Shown here: piece after piece, positions 23,068-34,535 of the stretch
How the letters are laid out: each line of letters opens with the position of its first letter
Numbering within the stretch: position 1 is the first letter of the stretch
DNA from: Thuidium tamariscinum
Lineage: Eukaryota > Streptophyta > Bryopsida > Hypnales > Thuidiaceae
Assembly: GCA_947034885.2 (NCBI GenBank)
Contig: OX344758.2
Span: 8,620,501 to 8,684,500, forward strand
Length of the DNA stretch: 64,000 nt
Reading direction: 5' to 3'
Notes under the pieces: model-generated
Seen by the model: the letters and a program-made list of their open reading frames with translations, nothing else
The model's database searches: none
What the model was told of the DNA's origin: nothing
Program-made: the position numbers and the translations under genes

Positions 23068-23859
23068 GGATACATCGACTCGGACTTATCGGCTGCCAGC
23101 CGATACACCATTTGTGCTCTCCAGTTATGTCATCAACACATTGCAACACGGATTCGTCTTCTCCATGCAGGTGTCGGCTGCCAGCCGATACGACGGGCTT
23201 GGCTGCATCACGGTCGCGTGGTTCGTCAGCAGAATGTTCACTTTAAGATCATTACGTGCAGGTCCTCAATGTTTACTCATTTTAGGATGTGCATTCTTAT
23301 CTTCTTCGGTGGGGCTTTATGTTATTTTACGGAAAGCCTTTATATTTCATAGGATGGCACTACAAGTCTTATGACTAGGCAATTCACATTTTACGTATTT
23401 GTCGGCTGGCTGCCGACAGGGCTAGGCGGAGGACGTTACTCTCTCAGGCGATACTTTGTCCTCGTCGGTTGTTAGATCCTTGCATTTAGCACTTGCTGCG
23501 AGTTTATGTACTTTCTTTACATATTTATCTGAATCTCCTATGGAGACCATGTTGCAACTGTTTTATCTTCAGTGCACAAACGGTGCAGGAAATTCTCTAC
23601 ATGTCATGCTCGTTGTCCTGTTTTACTCTTCTGGCGCACTTTACTTTGCTCTCTTATCGGCTGCCAGCCTATACATGTCATTGGCCACGGGATGGGTGCA
23701 CGGTTTTAGGCACCGCTTCTGATACTCCACTAAAAACGCTCCAACAGTCAACAATCCTCTCCTTTCTTATGCAACTGCTCGTTCTCAACAAGGTGTGGGT
23801 GGGCTGCCGACACTTTTCCATCATTTGAAGCGTCTTTTCTACATTCTCAGGTGGCTTGC
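23068..23859. other. Non-coding right arm of the transposon
   Basis: About 800 bp between the DUF7869 stop and the right terminal repeat. It holds five palindromes (23087, 23172, 23400, 23655, 23794), increasingly imperfect toward the end. No gene is seen; it is probably the 3' untranslated and subterminal region. Confidence 0.6.
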
Positions 23860-23910
23860 GACTATGAATTTGTCCATAATTCATGCAATTGTCCATAATT
23901 AGTTAAATAT
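23860..23910 (-). repeat. Right terminal inverted repeat with internal duplication
   Basis: Read on the minus strand it begins like the left repeat, then repeats the ATTATGGACAA word after a short spacer before the inner block. The right terminus is therefore about 19 bp longer than the left. Confidence 0.75.
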
Positions 23911-26520
23911 AGGTTTTTTCAATTGAAATTCAAATGAAGTGCATTTTTTAATCTCAATTTTGATTGAAAATATAAACAAATCGTCATTTCTATTTGACTT
24001 TGAATCACTTCCATCACATGTCTAAATGCCTAGGCTCTAGGCCTCACTTTCAACCAGTTCTAAACTATTTTTTGGCATAATCAAAGTAATGTTTATAAAA
24101 TTGAAAACTAATTATCCTTTTGTTTTATTTTTTCTCATTAAATCCATTAAAATTTCCTAATACTTTGTAGTTTTTTCTTAAGTAGTTGGTTAAGCATAAT
24201 TCAAAAGGTATAAAAAAAAAGTCTAATAAAAATTTATAATTACCTAGAGATGAGTTTGGATGCTGAGGCATGGTTAAAGAATAGCGGTCACATTGCACAT
24301 CTCCTTCCTCTTAATGGCACTTGAGCATTGCATTCTTTGTCTCTTTTCTCTTCTCTCAATCATTGCTTCTTCTTCTTAAACTCTCCGCTTACGGCTTAGC
24401 TTTCCATTATGTTTCTGGCACACTTGGATGTTCATGGCGAACCTTACGGATAGGCAACTTGCTCTCATATTTGGCATTTGTAGTGTTGCATTATAGAATA
24501 TTTTAGTCCTAATATTGGTTTTTGTGGCAAAGGTTGTCTAGTATGAGCAAACTAAAAACCTATTGGGAAAACTCAATGATTTTCTAGTCAATCTATTCCA
24601 GCAATTAGTGACAAATCTTAACAACTAATTGTTATTGGCCTACTATAGCTATAGATTGTACGCTAGTTTAGTGACAACTCTTTATCGACTAATTTGCATC
24701 TAGGTAGAATAAGAAAGTGTGATTTCACAAATTGGTGGATGCCTTCCAAGCAAGAGCAAAGGTTGATTTTGCTCAACTCTACACTGTTTGGATTCTCTCG
24801 AATTGGACACAAATCTTGACATTTTAACCAAAAAAAATTGGCTTTGTCAACTCTCAAGGGTACTTTGTGGTCTTAAACAACTACAGTGATTGATGGCAGG
24901 CCCCAATATTAGTAGGTATCTCTCAAAAGATGCAATAAACAATTGGACAAAATTGAACTACAAACAAAGAAGTGCATTTATTAATATTTGGCTTGCCATA
25001 TTTGAGATATCAGGTTCTTTTGAAGAAGGTATCAACTTTGTCCTATGCTTCTTATCAAGAATTCCTAGTTGCAATGACAAGTGTTGGACATTGTGTGTAC
25101 AAGAAGGTTACTACTACAAAGTTTAAATCTGTAATATGGAAGTAGTTGAATTCAAAAACATTGCATTTGTAGAAATGAAGTAGCCCTAATGCACACTGTA
25201 ATTTGAAAACCCATACCATAGTTTGGTCGAAACTCAAGTCAAATTCAAATTCCTCAAAACCAAATCACAAGGGGTTCGACCCTCACAAAATTGCACTTCC
25301 AAAAACTCACTTCTATCTGATACTCAAAAACATTTGTTCATAAAAAACCACAACTCAAATAAAACACACTCAAATAGTAGCTGAACTCCCCAAAATGATT
25401 GTGTTGCTTTGCCACTCAACAACACGATAGCGCCTTTGAATCATAGCAACATTTTTGCCAATCTTGTACTCAATCTTGAACTTCCTCCCTTTCAAATGCA
25501 TCCTAAGCTCATCAGCTCACTACCACTGGTCAAAATTTAGAAATCTTGGACAAACAACAATGTCTAATGTTTATTGTTTCTTCAATCCAAGCACTCCCGT
25601 TCACGGATTGTATGCCATTTGTCGTTGCCAATTGCACTAGCCTATTCTTGACACCTACCATGCCACGAATTATAATCACATCCAGGAATTCCTCTCCACC
25701 TACTACATGGAGAGCCTTTTTTTAATTCGCAGTAGCTACTTTTAGACACCCTGGATAGTGAGGAATTAAACATTTCACTAAAAGAGGACCAAAGTAGCCA
25801 AAAAAGAATGTTCACCAAAATGATGAAGTAGCCTAAGTTTTGTTGCTTGCATAAAGAAATGATCTTTTGCCTTTAAGTATATATCCTTGGATTTTCAAAA
25901 ATGTTTGTGGAAATTCAATGCATTATAATAGAGGGAATTGCAATAGGATAGAAAGCCCTCATTCCTTGAATTAATTTTAAAAATGCTCGTAGGACATGAA
26001 CAAATAACCAAAACTCCTTCTAATTCATTGAAATCCTTGTAGATAAGTGTAACTTCTCATAATGTTAAGAGCATTAGTTAGAGAATTAAAGAAAATTAAA
26101 ATTAACCGACTACAAAATAGGAGGCAAATTTTTATAATTATCCGTACTGCAACCTTTAAATATAACATTCTTAATTGAATTCTTTGCAACCCTTCTTAAA
26201 TACCTTCTTAGATACTTGATTGGCAATATATAGTAAGACTCAAATTACAATATCAATATAAATTTCTATTTCTATTTCTATATCTATCTCTATCCTATCT
26301 CCATATGATTGCAAGATACCTAATTGTCAGTTAGTCAAGAAGAAACTCTATACTAAAGACTAATAATAACATAGAATGATGGGGTTGAAATTTGACCTAC
26401 CAAATACTCCTTAATTAATTAAAGTTGGAAAATGTGCTAGACATGTAGTTTTAAAATAGGAAGATTTACTTGAAGCACATAAAACAAATTATTGAAAAAA
26501 TGATGCCCCAAATTCCCATT
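23911..26520. other. AT-rich spacer
   Basis: No gene recognised. It contains a short CTATTT/CTATCT microsatellite (26259-26305). Nothing else has clear structure. Confidence 0.4.
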
Positions 26521-26859
26521 TAGAGAAATGGTTTTAACCTACCCTACCGTCAGTCCGTCACTGTATCGGGTAGTAAGTTACGAGGAGGACGTGGAGGCGT
26601 GGCTGACCAGCCACGCCACCCATGCGCTTGCTTGCTCTGGACCAAGGCATGAAGTGCGACCATCGCAGGCATCCGATCCGTCGTGGCGAACTTCGCACCC
26701 TTCATTCCGAAACCGCAAGCGGCTGTGAAACCCGTTCTCGGGAGCTTGACATTCGTCAACAGTAGTGGTTGCAGCTGGGGGTTTCGCAACACTCTTTTCC
26801 AACTTCCAAGCTAGGCCAAACAGATTTCCGCGCTCTCCAATCCACTTAGCATTACTTAT

Positions 26860-27370
26860 AGCCAGATTTATTTGGGGTTCCTTTTCATTTACGAATTCCG
26901 CTACCAGATTGTTCAAATTTGGAGTTCCTATGCGAGTACAGATTTCGCTGTAGGTTTGTCGAGATTTGGGGTTCCATTTAATTTCGATTTCCGCTCTCAA
27001 TTTGTTGAGATTTCGGGTTCCCATTCATTTGCGAATTCCGGTACTAGATTGTTCAGATTGGAGGTTCCCATTTGATAATAGATTTTGCTCTCGGTTTATT
27101 GATATTGGGGGTTTCATTCAATTTCGATTTCCGCTATCAGATTGCTCAGATTTCGGGTTCCCAATCATTTGCGAATTCCGCTACCAGATTGCTGAGATTG
27201 GGGTTTCCATTCAAAAGATTTTGTCGAATTTTTGGTCCCCTTCCAATCTCGAGTTGTGGAGATTTTGGGTCCCCTTTCAATTACGTATTCCGCCCTCGAA
27301 CTACGGAGATTTTGGGTTCACTTTCAGTTGCGAATTTTGCGAATCTGCCACCCGATTGTCAAGATTTTGC
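26860..27370. repeat. Degenerate 46-47 bp tandem repeat, about 10 units
   Basis: The word GGGGTTCC and its variants recur at 26873, 26921, 26968, 27014, 27061, 27107, 27154 and 27200, then less regularly to about 27310. They alternate with TTGCGAATTCCGCTACCAG-like words. The array lies in the promoter or 5' leader of the downstream zinc-finger gene and produces several spurious open frames. Confidence 0.8.
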
Positions 27371-27456
27371 AGTGTAAGGTGACGGACGGACAGAATTGGG
27401 GGTGGATCCTTCCGCCCGCGCTCGGGAAGACTCTCATTACTACCATTTGAATTAAG

Positions 27457-27962
27457 GTATGATCATTCTATCTCTCATTACATTAGTGGGGTTCACAGTT
27501 TGTGGAATCGGATGCATTCTACAATGAAGGTTTTAGGGTCCTAAATGGTGACGTGCACATGTTCGTCTTCGTCGTGGATATGAAAGGATTCGACAAAAAC
27601 TCATTTTCCTCTTACGCCTTTTAGGTGATGGCACTCCATTGCATTGATTTGGTAGGTCCCGATGCCACCTTGCTTGAGAAAGCATCTGACCATTTAATGT
27701 GCTACGGCTTCTCGACGTTGCTCTTGTGATTAAAGTTGATAAATTTCTCCTTCTAATTCCATACCACAAGGTCTGAAACCTAGAATTGCGATGTACAGAA
27801 TTGTACCTCGAAGTTTCACTTGTAATCGGCGGTGATAAGTTTTTCGTTCTATTTCTAGTCCACAAGGATCACGGAATCCAGAATTGCGCATTTTAAAAAA
27901 TTCTTTGGCGTCGTTTAGGGTTTGGCGCTGATTGATTGATTTTTATTATGTTTTCTCTTCAG
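27457..27962 (+). other. Predicted 5'UTR intron of the DnaJ-type zinc-finger gene
   Basis: A good donor (AAG then GTATGA, at 27457) and a good acceptor (TTTTCTCTTCAG, ending 27962) lie 13 bases before the coding ATG at 27976. This implies a non-coding first exon, as is common in plant genes. Confidence 0.5.
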
Positions 27963-27975
27963 GAGTGCAATTATC

Positions 27976-28278
27976 ATGTCGCCCGGAGTGGTGACCCAAG
28001 TGGTGCAAGGCTTGAGCGCTTTAGCCGGCGCCTGGGTAATCAAGTCCATAATGGACGCCGAGCAGGAGAAGCCCATGGGCGGCCTCTCTCAGTGCCCCAC
28101 CTGCAACGGCTCCCGCCGCGTCCCTTGCATGTGCACGCGCTGGTCCGATAACGACGTGGGCTGCAGCACTTGTGAAGGCTCTGGGATGATGCGATGCAAG
28201 TCCTGTGGCGGCAGTGGGACGGGACGGCCCATCCCCGTGCAAATTCGAGCCTCCAATCCCCCACGAAACGGGGGATGA
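27976..28278 (+). CDS. Small DnaJ-type cysteine-rich zinc-finger protein (100 aa)
   Basis: The N-terminus (residues 1-27) is a hydrophobic/amphipathic helix (VVTQVVQGLSALAGAWVI). It is followed by a DnaJ cysteine-rich segment: CPTCNGS (about 40-46), CMC, then CSTCEGSG and CKSCGGSG (about 63-82). These CxxC pairs are expected to bind two zinc ions. There is no J domain, so this is not a full Hsp40. Small plant proteins of this sort include plastid BSD2-like assembly factors, but the subcellular site here is uncertain. The coding part is a single exon ending in TGA. The context is unusual, with tandem repeats on both sides. I am confident of the domain, not of the pathway. Confidence 0.85.
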   Translation: MSPGVVTQVVQGLSALAGAWVIKSIMDAEQEKPMGGLSQCPTCNGSRRVPCMCTRWSDNDVGCSTCEGSGMMRCKSCGGSGTGRPIPVQIRASNPPRNGG

Positions 28279-28315
28279 GGAGCAGCAGGGGCTGCGAACC
28301 CTAATTTGTACTTTT

Positions 28316-29545
28316 ATTTAGAGTTGCGTTCATTCTTTAACCAGAAAGCTTTTGTAGAGGGGGAAGTGTCAGCGGATCTCGGTGTGTGTACACTTGAAGA
28401 TTGCGGCAGTTTGCTAGTCGTGTATACTATACTCTTACATTTTGATACAAAAAAGATTTCATCTCAGCACCCGAGCCTTGTGTCTGCATGTTTGTCTGAT
28501 GCGCAAATGTTTGCTATGCAGTTGCAATGCACTGATTGTTTCGGTATTATGCATGTCATCTGTTGAAACCTGTTCCTCCCTCACATTTGTTTTTATTTTA
28601 GCTAGTCATTGAGAATTTCGTACAGTCTTTAGCCAGAAGCTTTTGTAGAGGTTGAAGGGCTACAGCTGCTCTCGGTGTGTGCGTACTTGAAGATTGCAGC
28701 CGTTTCGCGTTTTGCTAGTGTATAGTATGTTGCCTTTCGTTTTGATGTTAAAGAGCTCCCGCCATAGTTCCCAGTACTGAGTATTCGCAAGTTTGTCAGA
28801 TGTCCAGTTTGCTTTGCGTTTGAAGTCCCAAGTACTGATAGTTTCGGTATTCTGAAATCTGTTGAAGCCTGCTCCTTCAAGGTAACCCTAACATCTGTTT
28901 TGAATTTATCTAGTCAGTGAGAGTTTCACGCATTCTTAATCCAATGCTTTGTAGAGGTTCTCCGTTTCGTGAAGCGTGAGTAGATCTTGATGTGAGCCTG
29001 TCCATGGACATGCTTGAAGTTTCAGATTTTGCTTCTCGTGTGTACTCTTTTACTTTCTCATTTTGATACCAAATAAAATTCAGCGTTGCACTCTAGCTCT
29101 GCGTTGCCAAATTGATTGCCCTTTCGCAAGTTTGTCTGCTACTACTACATACAAATTGTTTGCTATGATTATGAAGTTCTGGCACTAATATCCGAATATC
29201 TTATGATAGTTTCAGAATCGGTTGACAGATGGGTTTGTTTCTTTCGCAGAAATCTGATAAGTGGTTTTGTTTTACCTTTAACTGAAGCTTTGTACAGATT
29301 CTCCTTTCTGTAAAGTGTCAGTAGATCTCAATCTGTAAATTGTGAAAGCCTGGCACACTAGAAGATTCAGGTTCTGCTCCGTGTGTATACTAATTATGTT
29401 TTCTTTCGTTTCGTGACCAATCGGTTGCCCTTTTGTAACGCAACTAAGTTATTTGATGTACAAATGTTTGCTTTTATTAATATAAAGTCCAGGCACTCAT
29501 AGTTACAGTATACTGCAAGAGAAATCTTGAAACCTGCAAATGTAT
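28316..29545. repeat. Four degenerate tandem copies of a ~300 bp unit
   Basis: The units carry the landmark GCTTTTGTAGAGG (or GCTTTGTACAG) near 28347, 28638, 28946 and 29287, then GTAGATCT-like, CTTGAAGATT and GTGTGTATACT words, and end with AGTTTCGGTATTCTG and CTGTTGAAACCTG variants. They begin just after the stop codon of the zinc-finger gene and probably overlap its 3' untranslated region. Confidence 0.7.
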
Positions 29546-30645
29546 AAACGCCACTTTTGAAGCGCTGGAGCAGAATCCCTCGTTCGATTGGTCAAGTTTG
29601 TATGCAGTCTTCTTTGCAAGTGAGTGCTGTATTTTCGATGTTGACTGTGGGCATGTCAATTAGCACATACTATTTGTTCTGGAAATTGGATAAGCCATAT
29701 TTATGTACACAGATTTGGGGGGCGAGGTTGACGAGTTGATGGAGTAAGATAACGACACCTACATTTGCACAAGCATCATGCATTTGCGCATGGTTTCTGT
29801 GAATAAACTATCTTAAAATTTGCTTAAGTTGAATCCAATTAGCAATTGAGAGATAATTTCAAACTTTCAATTTTTCTTAGCATGTGTTACGAACACCATA
29901 TGGATAAACGATGATTACTTAAAGTGCTGATTAAGGAATACCCCAAATCGACCCTCCACTCGAGCTCAAAAGTGTGCATTTTAAGCAAGAATCACGTCTT
30001 GGTCACAAGGTAGAGATTTGCTGTACTGTACTGTCCACACCCTTATCAGCAAATGAGGTGATCGACTGTACCAGAATTGAACTGGGAGCTTGTTTAGAAA
30101 TCTCACACCTCACTTCCATGCTATATAACCCAAATGGCTCCGATCTCCTCTTCTAATAACCACCTCATACTGATGATTTCCATATCAAATAAAAAACAAA
30201 CAGCTACCGAACAAGAATATCATCTATAAAGCTGAAAGAGGCTATATTCATGGGAGGAATTAGGGTTTAGATATTTAGCAAAGTACATGAGAATCCACTC
30301 GAAATTTCTCACTGCACAGTGGAATTAGTCTATACTGATGCAACACCTCCTACCCTTTGCTCTAGAACCAACAAAATTTGAGATGATTTAGGTGAATTGT
30401 ACATGAAAAATAGTGGAAATCATATTACAAAACTCAGCAGCTCCATGGTACATGCGTGTCGCAGAATGGAAAACATCTAGTCTACAGTTTCATTCCAAAA
30501 TATCATATGAAGGGAATTATGTACACTCATAACTGACTATACCAATATCAGCTTCAACAGAGGTAACACTTGACCTGTTGATAAAGCATTGGCCTGCCGT
30601 CTCTAACCTGCTTGAAACAGTGACTCTTCCTGCACAATTATATCC
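29546..30645. other. Spacer between convergent genes
   Basis: AT-rich, no gene recognised. The right part is probably the 3' untranslated region of the minus-strand membrane-protein gene. Confidence 0.4.
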
Positions 30646-33600
30646 TTATGCATCATCTTCAATATCTTTTATCGCGTCCTGCCATCACATGGAAAGAGGC
30701 AGAGAACAATGAGTTTGGACCCTACTACCAGACTGCCTTAATTCAAAGATGACGGACCTTGTTGCTAATTGAAAGGCAATTCCAACATATCTTAGCATAT
30801 ATTTTTTCGACACCAAATGCATAAACCACAGGTGTACCCCAAATCAACCTTACACTCTCATGCTTAGATAGTGTACATTTCAGGTAAGCATTCATAAGGA
30901 GGACAAGTATGTTCGACCTCAAAAACTTATTTTTCCAGCTCAAAGGAGGCAGCAACAAACCTTAGCCAATTTACCAACATACGATGCTGCAAAAACGGTC
31001 GCCACCAGCCCCAATCCCAATGTCCAATAACTTTCAGGCCCACCTGGAAAGGCGGCCTCTGACTCTTGCTTCTGCACAAAGAGAAATCCAAAAACTCGTC
31101 AGAAGCTTTCTGAGTTGATCAAATACAATCAGTGACAGCATAAGCAATAAAAACGTAAGCATGTCATTTGATTAACTAACAGCTTTTTTCCCTTAGACCT
31201 GCTGCTACACCTCACCAGAAGATTCTAATTGAAGTTCCCACTAAAACCTCACTAGTAGTGTCTCCGTATTTAAAGAAACCCTGCTAGAACAGGTCAATAG
31301 TGGTGAGAGAACATGTTGCGCCTGCTGTAATGCTTACCATTCAGTTCTAATACACATAGAATCATCACTACTCACGGACAGGTACACGCTTAGCTTTTCT
31401 TAAATCCGTGTATGATACGCACTACAAGTAAACAAGCAGCAAATATTCTAAATACTCGAACACATTGAAGGTACAGGATGGAATTGCAACGTACTATGAA
31501 AGCCCTTCCAATGGCACCTGCGCTTACATATGCCCATGTTCCAGGCAGCATACCCAACCAACTGCACATTATATTCAGATCATGGATTAGGGTACATTAC
31601 AGCAATAGGGTGATCACAGCTTTTTAGGGTGACACAGAGTGAAAATAACAACAAACCTAGATTTTATTCCATAGTAACCCTAAAGGCCTTGAACCACAAA
31701 TAAGAAGTCTTCTTTGGAAGACAATACTGGTAACCAGTTATAGTAACTTCCAAAGCATATTATTATCATTCCAAGATGTAGGACATGAGTTCTTTTAATT
31801 GGTGTATTTTGTCACTTTCCTTAAATATTTCTATGTGAATAATTTCAAATCCAATAGACATAGAAGCCACCATTTTTGACCATTCAGGAGTTTTAAGTGC
31901 TGTACCTTCCGAGCACGTAAGGGCCCAGTTCAACAGAAGTGAGACCGTAGAGGTAGTTTCCAAGAGAGAAAGGGAGTAAGGGACTAAGTCGCAACAGAGT
32001 AACCACCCGGAAACCATCTGCTCCAATGGCCTTATCAATCGCCAAAAACTTGGGGTTATTTTCAGCCAGTTTCAGTATACGATCCCGTGCAAAATACCGT
32101 GATATGAGAAACGAAGCTGTTGCTGCAAGCTGCAAGAGTCCCCACAAAAGAAAAAAATTCAGTGCGAACCCATAAGAAATGGTGAAAGGGGAAAGACAAG
32201 AAAATTCAAAGTTTGCCACTGAAAATGAATTCAGGGTTTGCATTGTTACAAATCAGCATACCGTGCCTGCCAGAGAGACCACGATAGTCCCATACAAAGT
32301 ACCAAACAGCAACCCTGCTGACATGGTCAAAGGAACAGCCGGAATGGCAAGCACCTGAAAGTGAACCACAACAAAAAACAAAACATGTGTTACCAAACAC
32401 AACAATGGGTTTTAAACTAAACGACATGATTACAAGAGCTCAAAACTCTCCAGAAGATGAAACCAAATCGACTTGAGTAGATTGAAAAACTACATTCTCA
32501 GTCTCACTTTGAAAAAGGTTAACTTGACAGGTTTTTCACTAAAACTAGACATCATGCAAGCCAAGATTCATAGAGAGGTCCGCCTGCAGTCACTCTAAAT
32601 ATCTTCCTATGTATTGCGTTTAGAAGCCTCGATACAATTACTGCGATCATAGGCAGACCTCCCCATGAAAGAATAATCTCTTTATGCTGTTCTCTAAAAA
32701 TTCTTGAAACTGTAAAATTTTACTTTGATCCTTCGAATTCTATCTAGATGTGAAGTACCACAATTTGCTATCAATGTTTGCAAGGAGACCACAAGGAAAA
32801 TAGCAGTAGCAGCTGAATAGCCTATTAGGGCTTCTAAAAAGTAATGGAATCCTGAAACTAACTTACTCATTCGGACCTACCTACCTTAACAAAGTAAGCG
32901 AGAATATTTTAGAAAATTGATGTGAAACTATCAGTTTTAAAGGGACTTCACCAATGTTAGGTGACAGTTTTAAGGTTCAATCAATTGAATGTAAAAGTAG
33001 CCCCTTCTAGACGATGAAAATGGGCATCCCTACATTCCCACTTTTAAAAATCATAGCAAATGCATTGTTAGTCCAAAAGCTACGTTTTCTTTACGAACGC
33101 TCGATTTTCAATTCCCTTCATGAGCAAATAGTATTTCCAAGATTCTTCCCCTCCATATATGCTGAAATGCGTTAAGTGTTGAGAACAAGTCTGTCGAACT
33201 TATTGAAGTAACATCATGTGTAAAGTAATAACTTTAAAAAGGGGGAAATCGTACCTCTAACCCGGCATAAGCAAGCACAAACAGACCATATCCAGCAGGC
33301 CCATACCCTGATACACGAGTGCACACAGAAGAACCAACAATGAGCACAACCATTCAGAGTGATATTGAATCTTTCAATTCTTCATCTAAGAGTAGGAGAC
33401 ATTCTTGAAAGCCCTACAACTTTTAAAAACCACACCTAGATCACCGAGCACTCAAATTTCACGATTCAACGACGTCCCACTTCGTTTCCAGTTTGGCTTT
33501 CGTGAAAACATAAAATCAGGAAGTGAAATCCAATGCCTACTCCTCAATTTCCTCCTCAATGGTCGCTTCGTCAGACTCCTACTCACAAAGAAAATTTCAT

Positions 33601-34535
33601 GTGGCGCAGAATACAGAGCAGGAAATGTAACGAAGGTTGACAACCCAAAGAATTTGCTCCGTTGCAATCCTCTAAACCTCCACTTCGCTAAGCAATCAAA
33701 AATACCTCAAAATCTCACCACTCTCATAACAGTGGCCATCTCACCGCTTGCAAGTGTGGTACCCTTTCACAAAAAATTCCCTATTGTCACCTACCTTGGT
33801 TTCTATTCATCTACCAAAAAAGTATTGAACCCTTATAACTTCCGCAAGTGGATTCCATCCAAGCATTTACTCCGCTGCAATCCTCCATGATAAATTCTTC
33901 TTCGCTCTGCAATCCAGCATACCTCAGATTCTGACCATTTTCATACCAGAAACTATCTCACCGATATGAAGTGCCGTACCCTCACACAGAAATTGCAGAG
34001 TGTAGAAACCTTCAAGCGCAAGGAAAACAGCAGAGGCTGATAACCAACCTTCAAGGAAATCCGAGAATTGGGTGAGAAGCTCATTAATTTCATCCTTGTA
34101 CACAAATCCCAAAGCTCCAAACGCCGCCACAAACCCCACCAACAACGTCGTCGCCAAAATCGTCCCCTTCACAGTCGTCGACACTCCTTCCTCCTCACCG
34201 TCTCCATCCTTCGTCAATCTCTCGTCGTCCTCCTGGGCTTTCACGGGTAACAAATTCACAACTTCTTCTGTCTCAGCTGAGCCATGTCCATCCGACCCTA
34301 ATTCCACCGGCTTCGATTGCTCCTGCACCACCTCACGCTGGCTGTCTTTCAACGACCCCACTCGCCCACTTCGAGCTCGCAAGCGAACTTTCGATTGGGA
34401 GGTGAAGAGCGTCTGGGGCGAGAGGAATAAAGGCAAGCAGCTGGAGGAGATGTGTCCTCGCGTGCTTGCAATTGCGTCCACATCGGGGTGCCGGAGTTGC
34501 AACCCGACATGGTGTGACAGAGTCGTGGCTGCCAT
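30646..34535 (-). CDS. VTT/SNARE-associated (TVP38/TMEM64, DedA-like) membrane protein, probably plastidial (7 exons, 355 aa)
   Basis: The exons are 34049-34535, 33255-33307, 32262-32354, 31906-32129, 31495-31561, 30961-31071 and 30646-30678, all GT..AG and in phase. The N-terminal ~60 residues are Ser/Arg-rich and acid-poor, like a plastid transit peptide. An acidic linker and a membrane segment (TILATTLLVGFVAAFGALGFVY) follow. The VTT domain carries the hallmark AIPAVPLTMSAGLLFG, ISRYFARDRILKLAENNP, GFRVVTLLRLSPLLPFSLGN and SWLGMLPGTWAYVSAGAIGR segments. A last hydrophobic helix precedes DAIKDIEDDA and a TAA stop. The family includes DedA and TMEM41/VMP1-type lipid-handling proteins; the substrate here is unknown. 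Length and exon pattern look intact. Confidence 0.93.

Larger units (their letters stand above)
10828..23812. repeat. Family of ~28 dispersed 19 bp palindromes, TATCGGCTGSCAGCCGATA
   Basis: The start positions of the 19-mers (10828 is a shorter 17 bp match) are: 10828, 11015 (split by an insertion), 11197 (poor), 11346, 12104, 12445, 13410, 13445, 13824, 14451, 15870, 16462, 17436, 17524, 17581, 17664, 17969, 18770, 18835, 19256, 19610, 20895, 20983, 23087, 23172, 23400, 23655 and 23794 (poor). Nine-base arms flank one variable centre base. The ends are TAT..ATA, TGT..ACA or mixed. Most lie in introns or between genes; three lie in exons. Spacing is irregular (35 bp to about 2 kb), so this is not a tandem or CRISPR-type array. 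Most deviations from consensus are C-to-T or G-to-A. Confidence 0.9.
10787..23910. mobile_element. Large (~13.1 kb) DNA transposon with DUF7869 transposase, ParB-like gene and dispersed palindromes
   Basis: The boundaries are defined by imperfect terminal inverted repeats at 10787-10818 and 23860-23910. The block is visibly more GC-rich than its AT-rich flanks. It holds a plus-strand DUF7869 gene and a divergent minus-strand ParB-like plus FCP1-like gene or gene cluster. About 28 copies of a 19 bp palindrome (consensus TATCGGCTGSCAGCCGATA) are confined to it. A divergent promoter region lies near 17.7-18.9 kb. I could not find a clear target-site duplication: left flank ...TTCATTTTAACT, right flank AGGTTTTTTC. 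The exact outer bases are therefore open. In-frame TAG codons suggest partial decay, or a readthrough strategy. DUF7869 proteins are known from large repetitive families in plants and other eukaryotes; this gene combination is not one I recognise as described. Confidence 0.75.

Noticed and set aside
10828..23812. CRISPR-like array
   Set aside because: The repeats are palindromic, spaced irregularly from 35 bp to about 2 kb, and separated by coding sequence. The host is a plant.
25262..25282. tRNA-like T-loop word (GGGGTTCGACCCTC)
   Set aside because: No matching D-arm, anticodon arm or acceptor stem can be formed around it.
26578..27382. Several overlapping frames on both strands
   Set aside because: They are products of the 46-47 bp tandem repeat, with no motif or codon bias.
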